From: Gammaproteobacteria bacterium
GTDB lineage: Bacteria; Pseudomonadota; Gammaproteobacteria; GRL18
Length of the DNA: 62,036 nucleotides
Assembly (NCBI GenBank): GCA_015488755.1
Contig: WFNB01000118.1
Coordinates: 1-62,036, forward strand
Direction of reading: 5' to 3'
The notes under the pieces were generated by a model, which searched no databases, was not told the DNA's origin, and saw nothing but the letters and a program-made list of their open reading frames with translations. Below, piece by piece: positions 28,033 through 36,781 of the stretch. The position numbers were made by a program, and so were the translations under genes. Position 1 is the stretch's first letter. Every line of letters starts with the position of its first letter.

Positions 28033-28219
28033 TAACCAGAGTTCTGAATAACTAAACGAATAATGTATTGATTAACCTGCATTTATTACAGAAGTCGCCG
28101 TATATACATCCTTGTAGGCTTCACTTTGGCATCCATGCCAAAGAGACTTCTTCCACAAATACAGGCAAATTAACACTCTGAAGTTATTTTCAAGATCATC
28201 TTACCCAGAGTTCAGGTTA
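28033..28219 (-). repeat. 187-bp MITE-like palindromic repeat, copy 2
   Basis: The same element as 11211-11397, in opposite orientation and the same length by my count. It differs at scattered positions. Ends are TAACCAGAGTTCTG and, inverted, TAACCTGAACTCTGG; the central hairpin CTTTGGCATCCATGCCAAAG is unchanged. It fills most of the 287-bp divergent gap between the symporter and nadC and ends 36 bp before the nadC start. Confidence 0.88.
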
Positions 28220-28255
28220 AATAAATCAATCTAATACGGTAACTTAAACAAACTT

Positions 28256-29128
28256 ATGCGACCACCTAATTCTATCATTAACATGCATGTTTCCTTGGCA
28301 CTGGCCGAAGATATTGGCGCCGGAGATGTTACGGCCACCTTAATCCCAGAAAAAAAAACCATAAGTGCCCAACTAATCTGCCGAGAAAACGCAATACTCT
28401 GTGGAACACATTGGTTTAATGAAGTATTCCGACAGCTCGATCAACAGTCACATAAGAGCACCCATATCGACTGGCACCTTAATGATGGCGACAAAATTGC
28501 CACTGAACAGTGTGTTTGTAGTATCAAAGGAGATGCTCGAACCTTATTAACAGGTGAACGCACAGCCATGAATTTTTTACAAACCCTATCAGGCACAGCC
28601 AGCACAACTGCTCACTATGTCAGACAGTTACAGGGTAGCCAAATAAAACTACTGGATACACGAAAAACCATTCCCAACTTACGAGCCGCTCAAAAATATG
28701 CCGTTCACTGTGGTGGAGGTTCAAATCATCGCCACGGCTTATTTGATGGTATTTTAATTAAGGAAAATCATATTATGGCCGCAGGCTCTATCACTCATGC
28801 CATTCAGTATGCACGTAATACTAGCCCACACACACTGAAAATTGAAGTGGAAATTGAAACTTTAGAAGAACTACAAGAAGCACTGGCAAGTAAAGCAGAT
28901 ATTTTACTTTTAGATAATATGGATAACGACACACTCACACAGGCGGTCGCTATTAATTCACAAGCACACGATCCAGCAAAATTAGAAGTATCCGGCAATA
29001 TTACTGATGAACGTCTTAGTGAGTTAGCACAGATTGGTATTGATTATATTTCCAGTGGCGCCATAACCAAACATCTTAGGGCCATTGACTTTTCATTACG
29101 TTTTATTGAGCCTAAAAAAATTCGTTAG
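28256..29128 (+). CDS. nadC: Nicotinate-nucleotide pyrophosphorylase (carboxylating)
   Basis: A 290-aa quinolinate phosphoribosyltransferase making nicotinate mononucleotide in NAD synthesis. Typical blocks are LAEDIGAGDVTA, LLTGERTAMNFLQTLSG, LLDTRKTIPNLRAAQKYAV, CGGGSNHRHGL, DGILIKENHI and a C-terminal LEVSGNITDERL. The leader carries the palindromic repeat 36 bp upstream, so promoter use may have been altered by it. Confidence 0.95.
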   Translation: MRPPNSIINMHVSLALAEDIGAGDVTATLIPEKKTISAQLICRENAILCGTHWFNEVFRQLDQQSHKSTHIDWHLNDGDKIATEQCVCSIKGDARTLLTGERTAMNFLQTLSGTASTTAHYVRQLQGSQIKLLDTRKTIPNLRAAQKYAVHCGGGSNHRHGLFDGILIKENHIMAAGSITHAIQYARNTSPHTLKIEVEIETLEELQEALASKADILLLDNMDNDTLTQAVAINSQAHDPAKLEVSGNITDERLSELAQIGIDYISSGAITKHLRAIDFSLRFIEPKKIR

Positions 29129-29157
29129 GCCTAGTTGAATTTGAGGTTTATTACTGC

Positions 29158-29171
29158 GGGGCTAAAGCCCC
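29158..29171. repeat. REP-like palindrome between nadC and thiO
   Basis: GGGGCTAAAGCCCC is a hairpin of at least five G:C-rich pairs, followed by AGTTCCAATGG. It lies between two convergent genes. Related units occur at 30381-30480 and 43121-43145. It may also act as a bidirectional transcription stop or mRNA stabiliser. Confidence 0.6.
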
Positions 29172-29193
29172 AGTTCCAATGGTGGTTGATAAG

Positions 29194-30339
29194 CTAGATT
29201 GCCAGCCTCAGATCAATATCATTACAATCATTCACTAGACGTTCATCGCTTAGTCCATAGGGTCTCGGATCAATAATTGGGGTATTTCCTAGGAGTTGAT
29301 CCACTAATAATTGACAGGATGCATAACCAATAACAACCCCATTACGAAAATGCCCCGCATTAATAAAGAGGTTTTTTAATTCTGGGTGTTCACCGATATA
29401 GGGGATGCCATCAATAGAACCAGGGCGTAAGCCCGCCCATTGCTTTTCTACAGGATAATTTTTTAATGCTGGAATAATTCGATAGGCTTCCTGTTTTAAT
29501 TCTTCTAGCACATCACGCGTGGTTGTTTTATCAAAGTCATTAAATTCCAAAGTACTGCCAATCACAACACGGCCATCTTTACGAGGGATCACATAACGTC
29601 CTTTACTTAAGACTATTCGTGACACCACATCCGGTTGCGCTTTAAAGACAATCATTTGGCCTTTTACTGGGGCAATTTGAGGGGCTTGCATATATTTTTC
29701 TAATAAACGGGCACTCCATGCCCCGCCTGCAAGCACAACTTGATCGGCATAAAATTTACCTTTATCAGTAACAACGCCTTGGAGTTGCCCATTTTGAGTA
29801 ATAAAAGAAAGTGCCTGTGTTTGTTGCTTTATGGGAACATTGAGACGACGCAGATCTTCACGTAGTGAACGCACTAATCGTGGGTTACGTACTTGCGCAA
29901 TAGATGGGGTAAACCAAGCCTGTTGTTCAGAAGCCATAGCAGAGAAATTTAAACTGGGTTCCACTTCCTTTAAAGCACAACCAGAAAGTGTTGTAAACTC
30001 ATAAGCATGTGCTTTTTCCCATAATTGTGCTTGCTCTAACTCATCTTCAATATCCAAATACAATAAACCACTTTGTATAAATTCTGGATCAATCCCTGAA
30101 GATTGATGAATATCATTAAGCAATTCAGGGTAGTGTTTTTGCCCCCATTGAGCTAAATGCGTCACTGCATCTTGATAACGCCAAGGGTATAAGGGGGAAA
30201 TAATACCGCCACCTGCCCATGATGATTCTTGGCCTGCATAGCCCTGTTCAATAATAGTCACACCAGCACCGGCTTTTGCTAATAAACGAGCACTGAGCAT
30301 ACCAATGATGCCAGCACCGATAATAATAATTTTATTCAT
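29194..30339 (-). CDS. thiO: Glycine oxidase ThiO-like FAD enzyme
   Basis: A 381-aa D-amino-acid-oxidase family flavoprotein. It starts with KIIIIGAGIIGMLSARLL (GxGxxG), then the QESSWAGGGIISPLYPW segment characteristic of ThiO, and a C-terminal WAGLRPGSIDGIPYIGEH and HFRNGVVIGYAS. ThiO oxidises glycine to iminoglycine for the thiazole half of thiamine. No other thi genes are nearby and I see no TPP riboswitch, so a general amino-acid oxidase role is possible. Confidence 0.85.
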   Translation of the reverse strand: MNKIIIIGAGIIGMLSARLLAKAGAGVTIIEQGYAGQESSWAGGGIISPLYPWRYQDAVTHLAQWGQKHYPELLNDIHQSSGIDPEFIQSGLLYLDIEDELEQAQLWEKAHAYEFTTLSGCALKEVEPSLNFSAMASEQQAWFTPSIAQVRNPRLVRSLREDLRRLNVPIKQQTQALSFITQNGQLQGVVTDKGKFYADQVVLAGGAWSARLLEKYMQAPQIAPVKGQMIVFKAQPDVVSRIVLSKGRYVIPRKDGRVVIGSTLEFNDFDKTTTRDVLEELKQEAYRIIPALKNYPVEKQWAGLRPGSIDGIPYIGEHPELKNLFINAGHFRNGVVIGYASCQLLVDQLLGNTPIIDPRPYGLSDERLVNDCNDIDLRLAI

Positions 30340-30380
30340 TGCCTTTATATTACCTTTATATTGCTGTTAACCTATTTACA

Positions 30381-30480
30381 CCGGAACCGTGACTTTAGTC
30401 CCGCCTAACGTATTTGCACCCCGCCGGAACTGGGACTTTAGTCCCGTTTATTTTGCAGGGCTAAAAGCTCAATTCCAATG
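30381..30480. repeat. Cluster of REP-like palindromic units
   Basis: Three units in about 100 bp: CCGGAACCGTGACTTTAGTC near 30381, GGAACTGGGACTTTAGTCCC near 30426, and an inverted degenerate unit GCAGGGCTAAAAGCTCAATT near 30455. They share the stem with the unit at 29158. The inverted arrangement resembles a BIME. It fills the gap between thiO and the last pilin gene. Confidence 0.6.
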
Positions 30481-30500
30481 CTATATTAGCGTACAGAGTA

Positions 30501-30983
30501 CTATATACTTTTTACTCTTGGACGACCAGAGTTAGCAATAATGACACGGTATGTATAATCATCTTGTTTGACTGTAAAGGTACCATTTTGCAAAGCATTG
30601 GAATTACTTCTAGCACGGCCAGACGGTAAATAGGAAAGATAGTCTTTAATTTTGCTATTTGCTTTAAGTGTTAATCCTCTTGGCATTTTTCCTCTGACCG
30701 TTATCACGACATTATTATCCACTCGATACACAATCCAACCATCAGACCATGAACCTGAACAAGTCTCACTATTATTGGAATGGCAAATACTCACTCGATT
30801 ACCCGATTTTATTGCTTCACTACGGGCTAGTTGAATATCAGACAATAAATCATTAGCCGTGCTTAACACTTGATTTCGGCTGATCATTTGAGTAAAAGCA
30901 GGCACTGAAAGGGAAAGGAGTACAGCGGAGATGCTTATGGTGAACAAGAGTTCCAGCAGAGTGAAGCCTTTAGAATAAATCAT
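30501..30983 (-). CDS. FimT/GspH-type minor pseudopilin, distal copy
   Basis: A 160-aa minor pilin, last gene of the pilus operon. The type III leader is short, with KGFTLLELLFTISISAVLL: cleavage after Gly and Glu at mature position 5. The C-terminal domain has the GspH/FimT pattern ARSEAIKSGNRVSIC, GSWSDGWIVY and a closing GRPRVKSI. It is paralogous to the first gene of the operon (36778). Its ribosome binding site overlaps the 3' arm of a strong hairpin (30993-31022). Confidence 0.85.
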   Translation of the reverse strand: MIYSKGFTLLELLFTISISAVLLSLSVPAFTQMISRNQVLSTANDLLSDIQLARSEAIKSGNRVSICHSNNSETCSGSWSDGWIVYRVDNNVVITVRGKMPRGLTLKANSKIKDYLSYLPSGRARSNSNALQNGTFTVKQDDYTYRVIIANSGRPRVKSI

Positions 30984-30992
30984 TAGTTTTTC

Positions 30993-31022
30993 CTCTAAAC
31001 TGATTTTTCAACCAGTTTAGAG
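30993..31022 (-). promoter_or_regulatory. Hairpin overlapping the ribosome binding site of the distal fimT
   Basis: On the minus strand the arms CTCTAAACTG and CAGTTTAGAG pair perfectly over 10 bp with a 10-nt loop. The 3' arm ends in GAG, part of the AGAGG that precedes the start codon at 30983 by about 9 nt. No U-tract follows, so it is not a terminator. It could limit translation of the last pilin or protect a processed 5' end. Confidence 0.6.
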
Positions 31023-31105
31023 AAAAAAGAAACTACAGTCTGTCAGAAAAATCTGATTATTTTATAGGAATTTTCAGACCTTATAGGTGAGAAAAATCTG
31101 ACTTA

Positions 31106-31531
31106 TTAATAATGATCTTCCCATGAATCATAAGATGTTCCATCATAGGTCCATCTTTTCAGCCCCGTTGAAAGTAGTTCATACTTTGAAACATGATCAG
31201 CATTTTGATCCCCTAATGCTGTTGGAGTTGCCGTCATACTAAGACAAGGTGGCGCACAACCGGCAGGGTCAATTGCAATCGTGTAATAACCCTCTGTTGA
31301 AGTTGCCGGAATATTAGCCTGCACTAATGTCCCATAAACTGCATTATTTGCCTTATATACTTCCTGTTTTTGCATGGCTGCAGTTAACGCATTCATACCA
31401 TCAGTACGCCGCCCCTTACGAATATAATCAACATAACTAGGATAAGCAATTGCCCCCAAAATACTGATAATTGCCACCACAATCATTATTTCAATTAAAC
31501 TAAAGCCTGATTTTTTTTTATCTATCATCAT
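31106..31531 (-). CDS. pilE: PilE-type type IV pilin-like protein
   Basis: A 141-aa pilin-like protein. The N-terminus KKSGFSLIEIMIVVAIISILGAIAYPSYVDYIRKGRRTDG is the type III leader (cleavage after Gly, Glu5 kept) and the helix typical of PilE minor pilins, followed by ALTAAMQKQEVYKANN. Two Cys in the C-terminal domain (GCAPPCLS) could form the D-loop disulfide. It follows pilY1 across a strong intercistronic hairpin. By context it is a minor pilin, not necessarily the major subunit. Confidence 0.88.
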   Translation of the reverse strand: MMIDKKKSGFSLIEIMIVVAIISILGAIAYPSYVDYIRKGRRTDGMNALTAAMQKQEVYKANNAVYGTLVQANIPATSTEGYYTIAIDPAGCAPPCLSMTATPTALGDQNADHVSKYELLSTGLKRWTYDGTSYDSWEDHY

Positions 31532-31564
31532 AATTAAAGCCCTTAAGATTATTATCTAAGTACA

Positions 31565-31608
31565 AAACTGAGCAAGTGGGTTAATAGCTACACATACTTG
31601 CTCAGTTT
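31565..31608 (-). terminator. Intercistronic hairpin between pilY1 and pilE
   Basis: AAACTGAGCAAGT and ACTTGCTCAGTTT pair perfectly over 13 bp with an 18-nt loop. On the minus strand the 3' arm runs into a short TTTTG tract. It lies about 29 nt after the pilY1 stop and about 33 nt before pilE. It looks like a partial terminator or RNA-processing stem that would lower pilE and distal fimT relative to pilY1. Confidence 0.55.
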
Positions 31609-31636
31609 ATATTGATACGATTGTACTTGTTATCGC

Positions 31637-34600
31637 TTACTCAGATTCCAATACCTCTTCCCAATTTAATTGATAAAGCTTAATTGGGAATGTTACAGGA
31701 GATTCTGTACCAACGATGATTTTATTTAAAGCCTTAACACCCGGATCGTTTGGATCACTTGGATCCGCAGGTGTTCCAGTAGTCGTTACTAATACAGGTG
31801 ATGGCGGGATCCCTGAGCCATGTAAATTCTTTGAAGGCACTCGAACACCTGCATTATTCTTAAAGACACCCTCACCACTGAGCATATTCAGTGCATAGAG
31901 TTTACCTTCACCTTCAGCCGTTGTCGCGGTACACACATTCGCATTTTCAACCTCACTATACGTGGTAAAGACGACAACATAATTCAAGACCGCGGCTTTA
32001 GAATAGACCTTCTCACCCGTAGCCAAATCAAAGAACCAACCTTTTGTTGATTTTAATACGGCCTTACTAGGAGCCCCGTTAGTAGCATCAGCCAGCATTG
32101 CTTTAGTTATTACTGAAGGCGACACAGGTGGCGCCCAAATATTAACATCTTTAATCATAAAGAAGCTATCACTTGTCGCTTCCAAAGGCTCACTTCGGTT
32201 ACCTGAACCAATACTCACTGATAAAAAGCTATTACTACCTGATTCGTAACCAATGGTGGGGGCATTAAAGAATTTAATATTAGGTGCCCCTCCCATGTCT
32301 GCTAAGACATAAGACGACCAGGTATTCGCTCCTTGGTCTAAATCAGCACGAATAATACGACCACCGACATCAGCAGCATAGATGCGATCAACTAAGCCAT
32401 CAGAGTCGAGATCCACAGCTGCCACATCGGCAGCAATACCATTACTCGAAGCAGGGATGGTTTGTATATGCGCTCCAGTAAAAGCATTTACGATATAAAT
32501 CTTATTACCCATCGTATCAGAGCTACGACTGCCTATTACAGAATTATCCTGAATGGGATCATAGCCACCACCAAAAATAAGTACCTTATCTTCACTAACA
32601 TTATCTAAGGTCACAAATTTAGGCTTAGACCATGTTTGCCCTAAGGCACTAAATGGTCCTGTACCCCCTTCGATCATATAAACATAAGAAGGGTTGTTTT
32701 TAGAGGTTACATCTATTGCATAATAGTTGCGACCACCTCGGCGCTGGCCAAAGACTAATAAGAGCTGACCATCAGATACATCATATATGCCATTATCATT
32801 ACTATCATTATAGACCTGTGTAATATCACCATCTAAACCATAGGTAGGTAAACTTTCCGATTGTCTATTCCACATAAAGTTTTTAATATCATGCAATTGT
32901 GGCTGTGGCATAAAACCCCAGAGTTCCTTACCTGTATCGGCATCAATAGCATGCAAAATACCATCTGAAGTGGGTAGATAAACAACCGCACTGCTACCGT
33001 AATTGACCACACTCGGTTGGGTATGTAACGGTGCAGCAAATTTATAGTCAATAATTGGCTTAGTAGGATCTGGGTCGCCATTTTCATCAACTTCAAAGGT
33101 GCCCGAATCCAGTGTTCCTGTCACTAACCATTCAAGAATATCCTTACATGTATCAAAGTCTGCCACATCTAACATCGCTGGTGTAATATCTGCATTTTGA
33201 CTACATTGTGTTATAGGATCACCTGCTGGAATAGGATCATTACTGGGTAACAAACTATTTGATGGGTCGCTCAAGGTTGTCGTGGTACTCGTACCCGGCA
33301 AATAGGTAAATAGCCTGCGAACCTCTTCATTCACTAATAAAGTATCAAAATTTGCAGGACGAATAATATCCGCTTCTTTTATATAGCCCGCCATTTGATC
33401 AATCATACCACCAGCAAGAGGATTATTACCACTAGGATCTCCCCAAAAATCCTTTGCGCCACTCAAAAACTGGTTATAACCGGCAACATTCGGATTGTCT
33501 TCTACCGCTTTGCCTGTACCATCACCATGAATTTGCACGGTACCATTGGGCAGATTCATTAATTTGTATTTTTTTAAGTTTCCCTGCCAAGCATTTTTGA
33601 CGGTGGGTACTAACATTGGAATATAAATATAATCCCCTGTACTGGCCACATTGGATGGGTCAATAGGAATCGTTGGGGTATTATAGGTATATTGTACTGA
33701 GGATTCTGTCGCCTCAACAATGGATTTTAGTGCATCGACTAAGTCCGCAGAACTATTGGCCTGGAAAAAACCAGCATCTTCATCATCCAAACATAAGGCC
33801 GTATCGGCAACTGACAGTCCGCCACAGTCAAAGGAATAACCATGACCTTCTCGAGCAACACCTCGTAAGAAATTTTGTTTGTTGGTAAAATCGTCTGTGC
33901 CTGGGGATATCATACTGACTGTAAACGTACGAATATTTTGTAAACCAGCCCAACTTGGTCGCATATCATTTGCAAACGCGCCTGCTACCTCATCTTGCGC
34001 GCAAAGGCCTCCATTGAAATGCCCCATAATTCGACCATAAGCAAACAGGTTATCTTGACAATATGGATTAGAACCACCTTTAGGATAACGTCTACGACTA
34101 TTATCCTTAGGTTGACCATCTGTTAAAAACACAATGGAGTTAGCGGAACAATAATTAGCAGGATCTAAAGGCGATGTACCCGTATCACCATTAAAATCAG
34201 TATAGCCTGAACCAAACCACTCAATTGAATGTCTTAATGCTTCCACACTGGGCGTACCAGAAAGTGCTTTCAGACTATCCACACCATCGTTTAATAGCGT
34301 ACGATTCGCCGCCGTATCCATGGTTAGAAAATCCTGAATCACACGATACCTACTACCCGAGGTATAACCCATAATACCGGCATTAACATTCTCCAACTTC
34401 GGATCATTAATGACATCATGCATGGCATTTTTTAATACCTGATTTCTTGTTGTGGTACTTGTGGTATCAAATGATAACGACATACTGCCTGATTCATCCA
34501 GCAAAAAAAGGATATTCGGTGGCAATGGCTCTGGCGGTGGTTTTAAATAAATTTCTACATCATCGGCTTGTACGGTTGCCATTGGCAGAAATACCAGTGT

Positions 34601-34681
34601 TAATAGCGCAGCTGCTATTAGCTTAATAAATTTTTTATTACTTATATAACACTCAGCGCTATTATTGTGTAAGGACTTCAT
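31637..34681 (-). CDS. pilY1: PilY1-type pilus tip adhesin
   Basis: About 1014 aa. I start at 34681 (MKSLHNNSAE) because AGGGG lies 7 nt upstream; ATGs at 34729 and 34741 are alternatives. A signal peptide ends near ATVQA. A von Willebrand A domain follows with the MIDAS motif LLDESGSMSLS. The C-terminal half is the PilY1 propeller: DGILHAIDADTGKELWGFMP, GRNYYAIDVT, and two Asp-rich calcium-loop candidates (DSNDNGIYDVSDG and DLDSDGLVD). PilY1 caps pili, promotes extension and adhesion. It sits between pilX and pilE as usual. Confidence 0.93.
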   Translation of the reverse strand: MKSLHNNSAECYISNKKFIKLIAAALLTLVFLPMATVQADDVEIYLKPPPEPLPPNILFLLDESGSMSLSFDTTSTTTRNQVLKNAMHDVINDPKLENVNAGIMGYTSGSRYRVIQDFLTMDTAANRTLLNDGVDSLKALSGTPSVEALRHSIEWFGSGYTDFNGDTGTSPLDPANYCSANSIVFLTDGQPKDNSRRRYPKGGSNPYCQDNLFAYGRIMGHFNGGLCAQDEVAGAFANDMRPSWAGLQNIRTFTVSMISPGTDDFTNKQNFLRGVAREGHGYSFDCGGLSVADTALCLDDEDAGFFQANSSADLVDALKSIVEATESSVQYTYNTPTIPIDPSNVASTGDYIYIPMLVPTVKNAWQGNLKKYKLMNLPNGTVQIHGDGTGKAVEDNPNVAGYNQFLSGAKDFWGDPSGNNPLAGGMIDQMAGYIKEADIIRPANFDTLLVNEEVRRLFTYLPGTSTTTTLSDPSNSLLPSNDPIPAGDPITQCSQNADITPAMLDVADFDTCKDILEWLVTGTLDSGTFEVDENGDPDPTKPIIDYKFAAPLHTQPSVVNYGSSAVVYLPTSDGILHAIDADTGKELWGFMPQPQLHDIKNFMWNRQSESLPTYGLDGDITQVYNDSNDNGIYDVSDGQLLLVFGQRRGGRNYYAIDVTSKNNPSYVYMIEGGTGPFSALGQTWSKPKFVTLDNVSEDKVLIFGGGYDPIQDNSVIGSRSSDTMGNKIYIVNAFTGAHIQTIPASSNGIAADVAAVDLDSDGLVDRIYAADVGGRIIRADLDQGANTWSSYVLADMGGAPNIKFFNAPTIGYESGSNSFLSVSIGSGNRSEPLEATSDSFFMIKDVNIWAPPVSPSVITKAMLADATNGAPSKAVLKSTKGWFFDLATGEKVYSKAAVLNYVVVFTTYSEVENANVCTATTAEGEGKLYALNMLSGEGVFKNNAGVRVPSKNLHGSGIPPSPVLVTTTGTPADPSDPNDPGVKALNKIIVGTESPVTFPIKLYQLNWEEVLESE

Positions 34682-34755
34682 AATAGTTCCCCTATTATTA
34701 TCTTTTATCATCGTATTTTTCTTATTCATGGCACACTCCATTATGCTAACTCATA

Positions 34756-35223
34756 TTATTTAAAGCTGGTTGGGCGGAACACCTCTACCCTGGTATGAGT
34801 CTTTGCCTGTGTATTCGTCACCTGACCAATCGAATCAGCGATATAGACAAGCCCCTCGTTTTCAATGCTATTTCCCGCAACTTTGACATTTTTTCGTTTA
34901 CCTAAATTCGTTAGTTGTAAACCACCTTGTATTTTAAGATCAGAGCCTACGTTTTGATCGGTATCTTCAATGGTAATCACATCTGTTTGCACTGCACCCA
35001 CTGCTACTGGAAAGTTAATTTCCTGAACAGGTAGAGCTATCAATATTTCTTGCATATTTTCAGCAGCCTGAAAGCTCAAATGTTTGTGCTGGTAGTTGGC
35101 TGATATTTTAGTTTCCATAATAGCACTACGCATAGCCGACAAACTCAATGTTGTTAATACCACCAGCAACACCAGAACAATAAAAAGGGCAACACCTTGT
35201 TGTTTAGCTCGTGTCATTTGCAT
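34756..35223 (-). CDS. pilX: Minor pilin assembly protein PilX
   Basis: A 155-aa protein. The N-terminus KQQGVALFIVLVLLVVLTTLSLSAMRSAIMETK matches PilX: a leader of about seven residues, then a helix in which the usual Glu5 is replaced (GVALF), as is normal for PilX/GspK-like pilins. It contains the ISANYQHKHLSFQAAE helix. It precedes pilY1 by about 75 bp and follows pilW by 9 bp. Confidence 0.88.
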   Translation of the reverse strand: MQMTRAKQQGVALFIVLVLLVVLTTLSLSAMRSAIMETKISANYQHKHLSFQAAENMQEILIALPVQEINFPVAVGAVQTDVITIEDTDQNVGSDLKIQGGLQLTNLGKRKNVKVAGNSIENEGLVYIADSIGQVTNTQAKTHTRVEVFRPTSFK

Positions 35224-35232
35224 TATCTCCTC

Positions 35233-36072
35233 CTATTGAGCAATTAAATTGCGTAGAGCAACGGTTTCGGTGTTCACACGATAGGCCCAAGCATTCGCAT
35301 CACCGCCGTTACCGGTACTATTCACAGGATGATACAGGCCGTGAAGCACTTCCTTATCTGGAGATGTTGTAGCACGCTGCCCCGCTGGAATAGTAAATTC
35401 TGCCGATGTTGAAAGCACTCCAATACGAACAGCCACAATTTCTTCCCATATTTTTTCATTACCTGGGGTTCCTTGTAGCACATTAAGCTGATCGGCTGTC
35501 ATATACATATTGGCAAAATTATCATCTGTGGTATCAACACCATAGAGAAATTTAATCATTTCAATACCCGAAACTAATGGCTGTGGCGTACCACCATTAA
35601 CACTACAAACCAGCTCACTAATACCGTCTACATTGACTTGAAGCGAATAACTAATTACTGTCACCGTACCTCGAGTTTTCCCACTACCAAGATTAACTTC
35701 GGGTATTGTGTTACCCAAGCAATCACGCCCCTTTGCTAGTCTAAATTCCAAGGTATCTGAACCAGAGGCTCCACCCTCTGAGGTATTTAAAACTGAAGTT
35801 GGCATTGAGGTAAAGGTTTTATCTATATTCTGAAGATCCCGTGCAGAACTGGCATCCATGCCCCTACCTGCCATAACAATCATTCTACGTAGGTCAGAAA
35901 GAGCAAAACGACCATTTTCTGATGCCGCTGATATTGCCTGACGTGCTTTAAATGTCTGCTGGCTATTACTATACATTTGCAAAGCCGCACCAACAATAAA
36001 CAAACCAATCATCGCTGCAACCATTAAACCCACTAATGATATACCTCGTTGAAAGTGCATTGTCTTATTCAT
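35233..36072 (-). CDS. pilW: Minor pilin PilW
   Basis: A 279-aa protein with the leader QRGISLVGLMVAAMIGLFIV and the segment LQMYSNSQQTFKARQAIS typical of PilW. The mid region has ENGRFALSDLRRMIVMAGRG, the alpha1 continuation seen in PilW/GspJ. Residue 5 after the Gly is Val rather than Glu (GISLVGL), a common variant. It primes pilus assembly with PilV, PilX and FimT. Confidence 0.88.
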   Translation of the reverse strand: MNKTMHFQRGISLVGLMVAAMIGLFIVGAALQMYSNSQQTFKARQAISAASENGRFALSDLRRMIVMAGRGMDASSARDLQNIDKTFTSMPTSVLNTSEGGASGSDTLEFRLAKGRDCLGNTIPEVNLGSGKTRGTVTVISYSLQVNVDGISELVCSVNGGTPQPLVSGIEMIKFLYGVDTTDDNFANMYMTADQLNVLQGTPGNEKIWEEIVAVRIGVLSTSAEFTIPAGQRATTSPDKEVLHGLYHPVNSTGNGGDANAWAYRVNTETVALRNLIAQ

Positions 36073-36109
36073 AATTTATTCCTCTTGGAAAGCAATGATT
36101 TATTTTTTA

Positions 36110-36781
36110 TTAGATACCGATCACCGGATCTTTATTGATCTTTTGTGTACCGGGTATCACATTAAACACTAGAGTTTCTTTACCATCACCAATGACATCC
36201 CCACCCAAATCAACCAAACCAGAATCTGCCCATCTAATCGTAATTTTGCAATTATCAGCCTTTAAAGGTATAGCAGCATTTCTTGCAATTGAATAACTAC
36301 AGGCTACTGACAACTCTGCACTAGGTAATAAATCATTAAGTCCAACATTTGCCGCACAAGTCGCTTCATAGACATCCCACCAAGCCATTCCCTCAGCAGT
36401 ACAGTCATCACCCACGCCTGCAACTGTTTTTGCACAGGCTTGAGGCGGTGTTACACAGCCCCCTGTCCAAGCAACAAGATAGGCATTATCAGCAGCTGTT
36501 CGATTATCAGGATCACTTTCATAAGATCCTGCATTAGGATCGCTATCAGGCCCAAGAACACCTGGAATATTAGCTCGCATACGCCCAGCTAATGCACCAG
36601 CAATATCTGCTGCAACCGAACGATAAGCTGAATTACTACTGGTTTTTAGGGCATTCATTTGCATCACAGCAATACTAACTAAGGCAACACCTAAAATTAA
36701 TGCAGCAACAAGAACTTCTAATAAGCTCATACCTTTTTGTTTTTTCATAGCTTGCTTTTTTATTGGGGTATACACATTCAT
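36110..36781 (-). CDS. pilV: Minor pilin PilV
   Basis: About 223 aa. I start at 36781, with GGAG 6-7 nt upstream and overlap with the fimT stop (ATATGA), rather than 20 codons earlier. The leader ends KKQKGMSLLEVLVAALILG, with cleavage after Gly and Glu5 kept. Then ALVSIAVMQMNALKTSSNSA, the PilV helix pattern. Several Cys occur in the C-terminal domain. It follows fimT and precedes pilW. Confidence 0.87.
   Translation of the reverse strand: MNVYTPIKKQAMKKQKGMSLLEVLVAALILGVALVSIAVMQMNALKTSSNSAYRSVAADIAGALAGRMRANIPGVLGPDSDPNAGSYESDPDNRTAADNAYLVAWTGGCVTPPQACAKTVAGVGDDCTAEGMAWWDVYEATCAANVGLNDLLPSAELSVACSYSIARNAAIPLKADNCKITIRWADSGLVDLGGDVIGDGKETLVFNVIPGTQKINKDPVIGI

Noticed and set aside
29194-30360. 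TPP riboswitch before thiO
   Set aside because: The short leader upstream of 30339 has no CTGAGA or ACCTGA-type conserved elements that I can see.
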